Shown in pieces: positions 11,663 to 22,498 of a stretch of DNA of 64,000 nucleotides (the stretch's first letter is position 1; the number at the start of each line of letters is the position of its first letter). The stretch is from Liolophura sinensis (Eukaryota; Mollusca; Polyplacophora; Chitonida; Chitonidae), in NCBI RefSeq assembly GCF_032854445.1, contig NC_088306.1, positions 13,141,386-13,205,385 of the forward strand. Direction: 5' to 3'. The translations under genes were made by a program, and so were the position numbers. The notes under the pieces are model-generated. The model was not told the origin of the DNA. It did not search any database and was given only the letters and a program-made list of their open reading frames with translations.

Positions 11663-11740
11663 GTTAAACACAAATACCTTACACTGTACAAGTACAGCTG
11701 TTAAACACAAATACCTTACACTGTACTAGTACAGCTGTTT
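11663..11740. repeat. 37-bp direct duplication
   Basis: gttaaacacaaataccttac, then actgtac(a/t)agtacagct, occurs twice at 11663 and 11700 with a single substitution. Confidence 0.88.
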
Positions 11741-11854
11741 CGTCTAAAGTCTTCATAATGCACTAGCTTATACACAAAACACTCTTTTCCCCCCTTTCCA
11801 GCAATATGCACATTAAAACATATTAATCATATTCAATTCTTATTCTAGTCTTAC

Positions 11855-11991
11855 AGATGTCACAATAAACTGTCTTGTCACTGCTGCAGAATGTATTATA
11901 ACACTGGTAGTATAGATCTGAATCAACCACACTGTCCCATGGACACCTCCCAGGCTGCCCAGAGAATACACTGTAAGCCATTTCAGTCTAC
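11855..11991 (-). CDS. Candidate internal exon of the minus-strand gene (weak)
   Basis: The minus strand shows an acceptor (gtgtacctcacag) and, 137 nt later, a donor GTAAGA at 11854. GC content is higher than around it. With two leading bases the exon stays open for 45 codons (..LKWLTVYSLGSLGG.. ..TRQFIVTS) and ends in phase 0. A shorter version, starting at an internal cag (11970), gives a cysteine-bearing frame (GRCPWDS, YQCYNTFC, VYCD) instead. Because two frames are open, the reading is ambiguous, and open length alone is not significant. It is listed because strand, donor and composition fit the gene bounded by exons 13469-13286 and 553-191. Confidence 0.27.
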
Positions 11992-12140
11992 CTGTGAGGT
12001 ACACTGATCAGTTTATAGATAGGTGTCAGCTGGTTATTTCAGCCCAAACCTGTCATTGTTATACTAATGCACATGGCACATCCCATCAAATAGAAGGCTA
12101 CTGAGATGAAGGCTACTGAGAAGGCAATAACAATTACAAG

Positions 12141-12240
12141 GGGGGCCTCCGTGGCTCAGTTGGTTAGCACGATAGCGCAGCATAATGACCCAGGACTCTC
12201 TCACCAATGCGGTCGCTGTGAGTTCGAGTCCAGCTCATGG
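12141..12240 (+). mobile_element. SINE family 1, head portion only
   Basis: ggggggcctccgtggctcag through gagttcgagtccagctcatg is the tRNA-like head with A and B boxes. The sequence then leaves the element abruptly. The core and tail are missing, presumably by deletion, since retroposition normally loses the 5' end instead. Confidence 0.85.
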
Positions 12241-13285
12241 AGCAAATAACAGCAGGAAAACACATTAGGTGATTTGTTACCCTATTTACTTGATTTTGGT
12301 TTAAGCCTACTCAATATATTTCTGCAGCCTGTTACAAGCAGCTGATAATGAAGATCATGAAGTGTAAGCTGATGATCAGAATGCAATGTACCAGTACAAC
12401 TAAAATTTCTTCACAAAACTCTGAAGAATGTGATACGTAATATAAATTCATGTATACATTTACTATAAAACATGTAAAAGTTTTGGGGTCTGGACTATTA
12501 TTTCACACCTTAATAATTGTTACTTTAAAACTGAACCGACGAAGACTCTTTCAAACTGAGCTGGCCTCCGCTGGAGACCCAACCTACAGCATCTTGCATT
12601 GACTTCTTCTCTGTCATCTACTCATGTCCCAACTGGACCATTCAGGGAAATCCATGATCTACTATTAATGCCAATTACCATATCAACATAAGGTCTCTAT
12701 GAGCAGCACATGGTTACCATGGAAAAAATAACACTAAAATTATATGCAGGTCCTTCACGGGTTTGGAAATAATATTCATCCCCCATTTAGCCGTCCGCAC
12801 AAAATAAGTTTACCTGCGCAGCCATTTTGTCAATCTGTAGACCCATAATTTTTGGTTATATATAGTTACCTGCAACATTTTTTGGTGTCAACTTATCAAA
12901 TGGAAAAAAGAATCTTTGGAATCTAGTTGTTACAGTTAACAATGTCATCAATTACCATTTTTGCATTTGACATTTGAAAATTGTTTTTCACTGTTTTTTC
13001 ATGAAAGCTTTCTGTAGTTGGGATAGTATTCAACAAATGTTAAATGTAAATCCATATGAAGTTAACTTGAAAAGTAATTTGAGGATCAAATCAGGTCTTA
13101 ATTTCAGAGAGGAAATTCTTTCATAAATAATCTATACTGAATACTCTTTGAATTTAAAGATCACAAATTCTAACCACCCATCAAAAATAATTAAAAGCCT
13201 TTTTCAGTTTCGTCTACATGTAAGGACACTGTTAAGGAATGAATTTATCAGACATGGACAGATTCGGAGACAGACAGTCAGTTAC

Positions 13286-13469
13286 CTTGTAATCAGAGCG
13301 AATGGTGAACACAAGTGGAGATGTTCTATCCATAGACACCGGCAAATTGTCCAGTAGGATGAGGTGTTGTATTGGCTTGTCATCACCATGGCAACCAATC
13401 AGGTACACCAGCAACAGGACAGTGACTGGACTAAGCACCGAAGAGTTCCACACCATCATGAAGATATGT
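13286..13469 (-). CDS. Signal-peptide exon of the minus-strand membrane or secreted protein
   Basis: On the minus strand, an acceptor (tgttgtatttgacacag) precedes 10 nt of leader and an ATG ATG pair at 13459. Fifty-eight codons follow to AAG, and the donor GTAACT starts at 13285, giving a phase-0 intron. The N-terminus MMVWNSSVLSPVTVLLLVYL then IGCHG is a typical signal peptide with a likely cleavage after CHG. The mature start is DDKPIQHLILLDNLPVSMD, then TSPLVFTIRSDYK, which looks like alternating strand residues of an extracellular beta domain. GC content is clearly above the flanks. The nearest same-strand membrane-anchor exon is at 553-191. No family is recognised. The start is chosen because the hydrophobic core begins within a few residues of it and the acceptor lies just upstream. 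Confidence 0.72.
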
Positions 13470-15740
13470 CTGTGTCAAATACAACAGGACCGTAAATTTC
13501 TCTCCCAAGAAGATGAATGTATTGGCGGAAATTACTCTGGGTCATTCATCTGTGAGCCGTCTGAAAAGTATGAGAGAGAAAAATGGCAATTTATTTAATA
13601 TTCTAAACCTCAACGGGATAGTGACATGAACTCAAATGCTATTATATTTATCCTATTTGTAAGGCATAGTGACGATGTGCCTGTATGCTTTTTCTAAGGC
13701 TTATCACAGCTTTTACATGCATAATACTTCATAAACTCACAATCAGACAGTTTTAACACACACTGTACACGATGAACATAAGACATAAAAGGAGCATATT
13801 TTTAAAGCTGATGAATTCATATACAGTGAAGAATGCATGTTTATGTTCAGTTTACTACAATGGATAATTTTATCTACTCTTAATTCCCATGTACAAATAT
13901 ACTGTACTGCAGACTGCATGCAAGGGAACAGATACAGTGTGCAAAGGTTAAATTTTATGCTCTGATATTATCGCAAAACTGCAGTCAGCAACCCCCGTAA
14001 ACCTATGCCAGCAAATAAACCTGTTTGAGTTGCACCTGGAATGAGTCTCTCAACTTTCAGTATTTGGTTACACTGGCTTCTGTTTGGGAATGACATTCTA
14101 CCACATTTTTCGCAGGAGACGAAAGATAACACCTTTTGAGTTTCCTTTCTTATGCCAGGTCATTTTTGAAGATGCTTTTGTTGTTGGTCTATTTATCATT
14201 GAATCCCCAACAAGGAATACAGCCTTTTCACTAGATACCACCACTGGTCTTTTGTACCCCACACACATATACGCACATTTATATCAATACAAACTGGATT
14301 TTGTGAACAATAGCCTGAATGAATAGATACAGGTCCCTAAACTCTTGCACTTACATTCTTTTTTATCCATGGAACAATGTACTTACACATTACTGTCAAC
14401 TCAATGTATTATAATTGCCTTCATTTTAAGGATATATGGAAATTTAAATTAAAAATACAATGAAATACAAAGTGTGAAATGCGGCATATTTAATTTGGGC
14501 ACCCTTTTCAGTACAGAAATTAAATTTGGTCAAAATCAAGAAACACACTGAAATACACTGATCAAACATTTGGCTAAAATGGAAAATATTGATTGGTAAG
14601 CAATACTGAATCATAAATTCACAACATTAAATTCATGCCGTCTTATCAATCTGGGCTTTCTTAGGCTCACTGAGGTTATGAAATAATATTGCCTGCATAT
14701 GACCTTGTGAAAATAAGTACAAGTACACTTACATGTAAACATCTCTCTGTGCACATACATAAATGCCCTGTACATGTAGTGTTTTTTTCCCAGCATGATC
14801 GATGTAGCTGGGTATAGGTTTATCTAACACAATTGATTGCTCCATCTTGTGTGGCACTCACACTTTTTGTGGCCACTTCTACAGGGATATTAATGACATC
14901 CTATATTCATTATTTAGTGAGCAGCCATATACAGTCTTTTACCATATGGTTGTGAAGTAGCAGGTTTACCCAATACTTCTCGGTAATCTTCATCACGTAA
15001 CAGTCTCTGATAATTAATGGGGAAAAGCTGACATTTATCAGGTTATTCTGGGGAGGGGCTCATAATTGATGGCAAACTTGTTTCATGGATATTCTACCTG
15101 CAGATTTTCAACCACAGACCAAAGAGGTAACTGTTAAAAGTTCAGTTAAAGCTCTGGGTGCATGTATGTACAATTAGCAGCCTTAACTTCAGTGGCCTGT
15201 TTGTTAGGCCAAATATGTTTTCTTAGAGTAACACAAACAGCCCATCTCAAAAGAGCTTTACTCCCAAAGTTTTATGACTTTTGATAGAATTTCAAAAGTC
15301 AAAATTAAATTACCCAATATTTTCTCTGGAAGGATTGGGTCATGCACTCCCAACAAATAAAGTTTTAAGGACGGCTGTAAGAGTGGTTTTCATGTAAAAC
15401 TGCTTCTCCTTTTATATGCACTTTTACAAGTATTAACTGAAACCCTCAATACTAAAAAAATGTTCATGCTTATTTAAATTTCCATCATTTCATGAAGTAA
15501 AAATTCGCTACAGGTATGCATGACTTTAATATTCACACTATCCTAGCAAAATCATATAAAGTAATTTAGGGATGGAAAATATATACCTTCCTTTATAGCT
15601 AGAAATATGTAATAACCTATCTTGTGACATGAATGACTTTGGAATAATATAAAGAAATGTGAGTCAAAATGTTTACAAGGAAAAGGACGTGAACATTCAC
15701 CCACACTTTGGAACCTCAATAACTTGAACTGTTGATAGCA
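13470..15740. other. Probable 5' UTR intron of the minus-strand gene, left part
   Basis: AT-rich, with no repeat array. A minus-strand GTAAGT-type donor near 14350 could mark an alternative 5' exon but nothing else supports it. Confidence 0.35.
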
Positions 15741-15820
15741 GAAGAGATAGCAGTTCTTTTGAAGAGATAACAGTTCTCTTGAAGAGATAACAGTTCTCTT
15801 GAAGAGACAGCAGTTCACTA
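15741..15820. repeat. 20-bp tandem repeat, 4 copies
   Basis: gaagagataacagttctctt is repeated at 15741, 15761, 15781 and 15801 with one to five changes in the outer copies. Confidence 0.93.
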
Positions 15821-16007
15821 GTTAGATTGTAATGGAACAATGACACAAAATTTTCAATGTTCCAATATCTATGTTTAGTAAACTTTGAAAAAATTGAAAA
15901 AATTATTCAAGGTCACTAAAAATCGATACAGTTTTTCGTCTTGACAATGTGTAAGTGTGGTATAAGTTGGGTGCTCTTGGGGCAAATTGTTTAAGAGATA
16001 TTGTGTT

Positions 16008-16176
16008 ACTCTAACTCTACAACCTTTTCAACTGCCTCTGCATTCAGTGTTTTGAAACATTCTAATAGAACTATGGGTTAATTGTAGAGAAATAATTTGC
16101 ACAATTTATAGAAGCTTGCATCTTTAATGACACAAACAATTAATTTTTAGCAGCAATGTCATAATAATTATAGGCT
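16008..16176 (+). mobile_element. TA-flanked MITE, truncated copy 1
   Basis: It starts tactctaactctacaacctt and contains caactgcctctgcattcagt, gaaacattct and agcttgcatctttaatgaca, shared with the copies at 20530 and 45495. The right end with its inverted repeat is missing. Confidence 0.65.
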
Positions 16177-19100
16177 GACGCGTAAAAATACTCCATCAGC
16201 CATTCAGAGGCATTCATGCATGTATGTACTTAAAATTTGTTACACAACATTTTTCAATAGTTTGACCTCCGCTGCTAATTTCTGCTAGTATTTAATTGTC
16301 AGAAAAGTTACATGAAAATTTCAGTTTTTCTCGGCCTGAATTTGTCTTGTCAATCAGCATGCACGACAAATTCTGTCTTCTGAAGATAACACAAACATAA
16401 TGTGGTATTGTGTTAAACTTTAATTCAACCTCTTATACTCAACACATTAGTTAACATACATGTATCTGGTACATGTGTGCAATACTGATGCCCTAGCTTA
16501 ATTCTTCTACTTAAAACGGCTGTCATTCAACCCAGAGGTGGCTACCTTACACAGTGACAGAGTGCATGATCATTTAATTCTTGTTCTCTGATGCAACAAC
16601 AGTGTGTGGCGACTGCACCAGGACTTTCACTAGAAGTCCTCAGTTAGCACCACTCCTAGATGTAATTAGCTTCACACTAAAAAGGTAGAACTATCTGTCA
16701 CAAATGTCTCATTTTTATTAGCCACTTTGTTTAGTTTTTGTAATCTGTGAGCAGATGGAGGAAAGTACATGTTCACCTACGGGTAAATTGTAAACCTGGC
16801 AAAAAAAAGACAGTTTTACTGTTTGGAATGTATAACAGGGTGAGCATATATACATTATAATAGTACGCTGTAACAGATTATGCTAAATGAGCCTGGTTGT
16901 AAGATCCTTTGCTGTCAAGGACACTGCAGGCACAAAACAAGTGAATATTTTGGACATACTTTCAACACAAGGCCTACTGCATGCAGAACTTCACAACATC
17001 AGATGTTGAGGTACATGCTTTATGGTCTTCAAATTAACATTGTCCAAATGGCATTCATGCTTGCAAAACGTTAAAACATTTGTTCAGTCACCAATAAAAA
17101 TGTACTGAATTTGCAAAGTTGATCTTTTAAATTCCTACAATAAAATCATCGTCTTTTCCCACCTTTGGTGTCAGAATTACTTGGATACCTTCCCATATAT
17201 GATGTTCAAACTGCATGCTATTAGGATAGAAGTCATCTGTATGCACATTTACTTGTGTGTGTCCCTTGTGTAAAACCACTCCAAAATGTATCCAAATCAG
17301 ACCGAAGTTAAGGCAAAAAAGAAAGTGGTGGTAATTTCTGACTAAATTTCTTATATCTTGCTCCATGTAAGCCGCCTGTTTTAACTCTAGATATTGGTAA
17401 ACCAAACTGCTGTGCACATAGATTTTTATACACACTGCAGTGCTTTATCCCATGGATATCCTATGGGTAAAGCTCACCTTAAACTAGGCTTATACACCTA
17501 TGATCTGCCCTAATCAGTTTATATTGATTGAAGTCGGCACAGAAGTGCGTGATATGGCACAACCAAGATGAGGCTCCACTGGATTAGGCAACAAATCTGA
17601 GTACACTACTTGTGTACTTGTGTAAAAAAAGTGTTGCTCTGCTGTAAGGGCTTCACGCTCTATAGCTGAGTCAGCAAATACTTTTTTTGTTGTTGTTTTG
17701 ATTTTTTTTGTTTTCATATTCTATTTAAATTCAGGAAATCTTAAGGCCTCCATTAACTCAAACACTCAGAGCATTTATCCATTTACAACTTCCATTCCAC
17801 CAATCAAGTGTTAAAGTTCATTAAATTAAATTCAGTGTGATGCACTATTAAATAACCAAATAGACACAACGCGTACATTTATCTTGGAATGTTTTCTTAT
17901 AAATAGGCCTACAAGATCACATGATTTGCACGGTGATCAAGGGATGATGGCGTCTGACGATTTCTAGGACAGTGGCGAGGCGACATATTGTTTAATCTCG
18001 TCAGGTGGCACTAGTGTGAAGCAGGATGCTTGGCTATTGTTAGGTCATAAATGCAGAGCAATGTCTACAATGTTACAATGTATCAGTTTCTTATGTAATG
18101 TCATACTGTCTTTAATGTGACCTCATTATTTTGAGCTAGGACAGGAATAGGCCTATTTGACACCATTTCCCATTGGGTTTTAAATGTAAAAACATATATA
18201 TATATATAATGTACATGTAGTTCTGCACACATAATGAAAATTTACATACTCCCACAAAATTCATTCTAACTACATTTTACTGAGCATTAGCACCAACAAT
18301 ATACATACAATCTGGGTGTAATATAACACATAAGCCCTAGACATAACCTACATGTACAACTGCCTTAAGTAAGGATAGTACTGGTAGTTCTGTTGTCATC
18401 GTGTCATGTGACCACTACAGTAGTTTACTCTGCCTAAGGTCAAGTTGTACACTCAGGGAGACAAGAATAACAAATCACTGCCTAGTCAAGTGGATTATCT
18501 GCTTAATCTCTTTTGAGATAAACTAATTTATTACATGCACATGTATACTAATTTGTATACCAAAATAAGTTTGAGGTGATACTTAAACCAAAATTGATTT
18601 TTCACAAAAGTATACTATTACACTTTTAAAAACATGGGGCTCCCTTGGGAGTTGTACCAGATAATTGAGCTGGACCCTGTGCTGGGAACACCCCAAGCAC
18701 AATTTATTGTAATTCGAAAACAAGCAAGAAACAAGCGATAATTATCCATCCGTGAGATAGGCCTTGTGGCTGCCCACCACACGCGACCCTCACAGTTAAT
18801 GAGCAACATTTCATCCAGCACGCGCTGACGTCTCCTCAAAATACCAGCGGTTGCTCAACAGACGGCAGCGTGCTGAGGAAGACGCTCCACTGATGTGATA
18901 AAAGGATGGCCTGAACTTTCCTCAACTTTGGCCTGGGTAGAAAAAGAAATCGCAGCTTTTTATATCCACCCATGTATGCGATTGCTCTTTTCCAAAATTA
19001 GTACCATAAGAAAAAGTCCCGCTGCACTTTCAATTAAATAATAACTGCGCTCTAAGAAATGACGTACAAGCTTTTCAATTTGCGATTTTAACGTACATTC

Positions 19101-19199
19101 AAATGTTCCTTCCCTAACTCGCACGATATTACTTTTATGAGAAATCTTTTCACCTGTCAATGCAATGTACATGTATACACAATCCGGATAAATACTTAC
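16177..19199. other. AT-rich intron-like DNA
   Basis: Nothing clear apart from a short (ta) run near 18195 and a CpG-containing patch at about 18770-18900 that may belong to the promoter region. Confidence 0.35.
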
Positions 19200-19400
19200 A
19201 TCTCGCCGGTCGTGTACGCCACGCAGGCGACTTATGTTGTACCGGTATATGATAGCTTTGAAGTCGACACCGAGTGTGCATCACTCTTTGAGCTGTCATA
19301 TCAAATTTTATCTACGTATCGACAATCGGTGACATCGTCGTTACTACTTTCTTCTCCAAACATCTGCTGACTTGTTCTGCATCAAAGACAACGTGGATGT
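19200..19400 (-). other. Probable non-coding first exon (5' UTR) of the minus-strand gene
   Basis: Read on the minus strand, a CpG-rich stretch ends at gcgagat followed by GTAAGT (donor at 19199-19194). No ATG-initiated open frame runs into this donor, so it looks like 5' UTR. The upstream edge is not visible and 19400 is only a guess. The next exon on this strand starts at 13469 with a clear acceptor just upstream of an ATG and a signal peptide, the usual arrangement for a 5' UTR intron. The alternative is a chance donor in a CpG island. Confidence 0.4.
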
Positions 19401-19966
19401 TAGACAGGACAGTGGTGTGATCGGAGGACGCATTGCCTCTTCCAGTGCACTGCTACACTTGTTGTCTGCCGCCGCGGTGGCCTCTTTAACAGTGCCGGGA
19501 TCTGCATTCACTCCCGCGTGCACCAGAGTTTCTCATTCTCCTGGCAGAGAAAGTTGAATAACTGTATTTATTAAAGAAGAATCAGATAAGCTGGATGTAG
19601 TTGTTGTTAATGCAGAAATAGCCGGTTCTAATATTTCCTTTTGTGCAAATACTACATGTATGCACATCAGCTTTAGACACGAAGGGGAGGGAACACGGTA
19701 ATCGGAATTGCATACACTATTGATTCTCAGACATCTACCCTGTGCTGTTGAGTAGTAGAGTATGGCTGTCGACTTCGGCCCCTCGGGCTCGCTGAACAGA
19801 CCTGTCTAAACGCCTCATAAAGTCGGCTGACAAACTGGCGGACAGACAACGGTGTTGATGAGGGATTCTGGCGTCCGGATGACATAGACAAAATAGGTGA
19901 CAAGTTAAGAAAGTAAATTTGATAGCTGTAAGTGCAACCGCATCAGCAGGTGGGCGAAAACGAAAG
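19200..19966. promoter_or_regulatory. CpG-rich bidirectional promoter region
   Basis: CpG dinucleotides are dense here (for example cgccggtcgtgtacgccacg, gccgccgcggtgg, cttcggcccctcgggctcg) while the rest of the window is strongly CpG-poor. The region lies between a minus-strand exon ending at 19200 and the plus-strand start codon at 19967, so it is inferred to drive both genes. No TATA box is obvious. The plus-strand leader contains upstream ATGs, including a 15-codon uORF at 19762-19809 and a short one near 19857, either of which could damp translation of the main ORF. Confidence 0.5.
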
Positions 19967-20374
19967 ATGGGTCGGTTATCGATACGATTTTCCGCATGGG
20001 CAGTCTACACCTTCACGTTACTCGCGTGTTACCCGTTTCTTACTAGCTGTGCACATGCTGAAAATATGTCAGAGCCCGAGTCTTTTAATTTCACCAGCGC
20101 CACTGGTGTGACTGTCACAAGTGTGTCAAGCCCAAAGGATCATCTGTTGACACCATTGATGACCACGGCCGCAGGTATCGGGGCCTTTTACAACAACAAC
20201 GTTAGTAGTGTTGACAGTAAGCCTGCTGCTGTTACTGGTCGGTATATAAACAACACAACGACTACCCCTGTCGGTGTCACTATCGAAGACATGGTCTTTA
20301 CCGCCACCGAAACTATATCTCTAGACATACCGCTTTCAAAACCAGTGGTATTTGATGTCTACCAAAAAATTCCG
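19967..20374 (+). CDS. First coding exon of a secreted or membrane glycoprotein, family unknown
   Basis: ATG at 19967 opens 136 codons to a phase-0 donor (ttccg then GTAAGA at 20375). The N-terminus MGRLSIRFSAWAVYTFTLLA, then CYPFLTSCAHA, is a signal peptide with likely cleavage after AHA. The mature part is rich in Ser, Thr and Asn and has several N-glycosylation sequons (NMS, NFT, NVS, NNT). It ends in a more ordered stretch (FTATETISLDIPLSKPVVFD, then VYQKIP) that looks like the first strands of an extracellular domain. A longer in-frame reading from a TTG is not credible because the ATG directly precedes the hydrophobic core. The upstream region is CpG-rich. I could not find the next exon, and the first intron may be long and hold many of the repeat arrays to the right. 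Confidence 0.75.
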
Positions 20375-20529
20375 GTAAGATTGTTCATTCAATGTTGTTT
20401 CATGTTGACAAAATTTTAATTTTTTCTACCGATACCAACATATGTACATACACAGTATTATTTGAATGATTTATGTTGTCTGAACACCATACTGAAAAAT
20501 TTTACTCTTATATCATATAGCTGTCAATT

Positions 20530-20744
20530 TACCCTAATTCTTCAACCTGTCCAACTGCCTCTGCAACCAATATTTTGAAACATTCTGAGTGTAGGGAAAT
20601 AATTTGCACAGTTTTTGAAGCTTGCATCTTTATTGAAAAAAAAAACCAAATCATTTATAGCATCTTTTTCATAATAATTGTATGCATAAATTTCACTGAA
20701 AAAAAACCTGCTTTTCTGGTTGAAAAGGTTGAAGAGTTACGGTA
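20530..20744 (+). mobile_element. TA-flanked MITE, complete copy 2
   Basis: The left end ccctaattcttcaacctgtc and the right end, in reverse complement ccgtaactcttcaacctttt, form an imperfect terminal inverted repeat of about 22 bp. Both ends are bounded by TA, the target preference of Tc1/mariner elements. The inside is AT-rich and non-coding. Length 215 bp. Confidence 0.72.
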
Positions 20745-20843
20745 CTGTAATGGACACAGGAAAGTGGAGTCTCTGGCATAAACCACTGACCTTAAATTTG
20801 GCAAGTCTCTGACAAACTTGCCCACATGTGACATAGGCTGTCA

Positions 20844-20946
20844 GATGGACTCATTGAGGTATATTAAAATTCTGACATACATTGTGACACTGATGTTACA
20901 ATGAATGTCAGAATTTTAAATTTACAGCACTCTTGAGTGAGTCCAT
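20844..20946. repeat. Long hairpin (inverted repeat)
   Basis: atggactcattg at 20844 pairs with cgagtgagtccat-like sequence ending at 20946, and attaaaattctgacatacat pairs with atgaatgtcagaattttaaa. A short asymmetric bulge and a loop of about 12 nt (gacactgatgtt) remain. It is probably a small foldback element. Confidence 0.7.
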
Positions 20947-21014
20947 TTAGATGGATTAGTCAGGAATATGCCAGCCGTATTGGTGGAGAACGGGTGCATG
21001 GTCTTCAGTTAATG

Positions 21015-21221
21015 TTAGGGTTTGCAAACATACCAGCAATGCTCATCAAGTATTATCACCTGCTTAGTGCCATCAACGTCCAGTGAAAAGTGAGAGTAGG
21101 GCATCAGCAAATGCACAAATTCCCTCACCAAAGCCATGAATGAACCCTTCTGTTGTGTTGTAGTACTCGAAAAACCAACGCTGTGCCTATTAATCTGAGT
21201 TATTCCTATCTGACTGAGCAT
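21015..21221 (-). pseudogene. Possible decayed DDE-type transposase fragment
   Basis: A minus-strand frame ends GSFMALVREFVHLLMPYSHF, then DGTKQVIILDEHCWYVCKP and a stop. The hydrophobic strand followed by an Asp (VIILDEH) resembles the second catalytic region of DDE transposases of the pogo/Tigger type, where a line such as L-L-L-D-x-H occurs. A second frame is also partly protein-like, hinting at a frameshift. The resemblance is by eye only. Confidence 0.3.
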
Positions 21222-21536
21222 ACACAGGGTACTGGTATTATAGAAGTATATGTAAACTTATGTCAGCACTTCACATGTTACGTTTATTTTACTTTTTCTT
21301 TAAAGAAGTGTTACAAAGCATGACACGCTTAGCCAAGCGTTACAAAGAACACATCCATCAGAAGGCCCAATTTGTTTTATGTATGCAGTCAGGCTTACGC
21401 GTTGAGAAAACAAAAACAGCATATTTGTTAAGATTTTATTTCCACAAATGCAGAACCTTTGAGAAGACATTACCGGAGGTTACTTCATTAAGTGTATGCG
21501 CAACAAGCATTTCTGTATATATACATGCATAACATT

Positions 21537-22250
21537 GCCTTTGCTACTTTATCAAAATGTTACATTGTCAAATAGAGTGGAATAGATTGTCTTAGCTACT
21601 TTATCAAAAATGTTACATTGCCAAATAGAGTTGAATAGATTGCCTTTGCTATTTTATCAAAATGTTACATTGTCAAATAGAGTGGAATAGATTGCCCATG
21701 CTACTTTATCAAAATGTTACATGGTCAAATAGAGTTGAATATATTGCCTTTGCTACTTTATCAAAAATGTTACATGGTCAAATAGAGTGGAATAGATTGC
21801 CTTTGCTACTTTATCAAAATGTTACATGGTCAAATAGAGTTGAATAGATTGCCTGTGCTACTTTATCAAAAATGTTACAGTGTCAAATAGAGTTGAATAG
21901 ATTGCCTTTGTTACTTTATTAAAAATGTCACATGGTCAAATAGATTGCCTGAGCTACTTCATCAAAAATGTTACATGGTCATTTAGAGTGGAATAGATTG
22001 CCTTTGCTACTAAATCAAAAATGTTACATTGTCAAATAGAGTTGAATAGATTGCCTGTGCTACTTTATCAAAAATGTTACAGTGTCAAATAGAGTTGAAT
22101 AGATTGCCTTTGTTACTTTATTAAAAATGTTACATGGTCAAATAGATTGCCTGAGCTACTTCATCAAAAATGTTACATGGTCATTTAGAGTGGAATAGAT
22201 TATTGCCTTTGCTACTAAATCAAAAATGTTACATTGTCAAATAGAGTTGG
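21537..22250. repeat. 52-53-bp minisatellite, about 13 copies
   Basis: The unit contains attgcctttgctactttatc, aaaatgttacatggtcaaat and agagttgaatag. Some units are shortened. A four-unit block (about 202 bp) starting at 21851 recurs at 22053. Confidence 0.94.
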
Positions 22251-22498
22251 CATATAGTGCACAGCCCTTGGAATGAGATGCACAGGTACAGCTGCGTCAT
22301 CATTCAGAGAAAGAGTCACTGCTGTACTCTGTATGTCCACACGCTGCTGAGATAAAAAATACTGCAGTTACAGTTTGATTGCCAGTGATCTAAACTGAAA
22401 ATAAAATCAATATGCATTATGGATGCACAAGTAGCTTTCAGTTACACCTCACTTTGAATTTGATGGAAACATTTTCCTATTTGGGCCATGTAGCTAGT

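Larger units (their letters stand above)
191..19400 (-). other. Inferred span of the minus-strand membrane-protein gene
   Basis: This is an inference, not a traced transcript. Three strand-consistent pieces are visible: a CpG-rich exon ending at 19200 with donor GTAAGT, a signal-peptide exon at 13469-13286 with donor GTAACT, and a final exon at 553-191 with a transmembrane helix and stop. No competing minus-strand start or stop exon was seen between them. A secreted N-terminus followed by a single span and a tail fits one type I membrane protein. The span could still hold two genes. The introns carry several SINEs and the 71-bp satellite. Confidence 0.45.
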
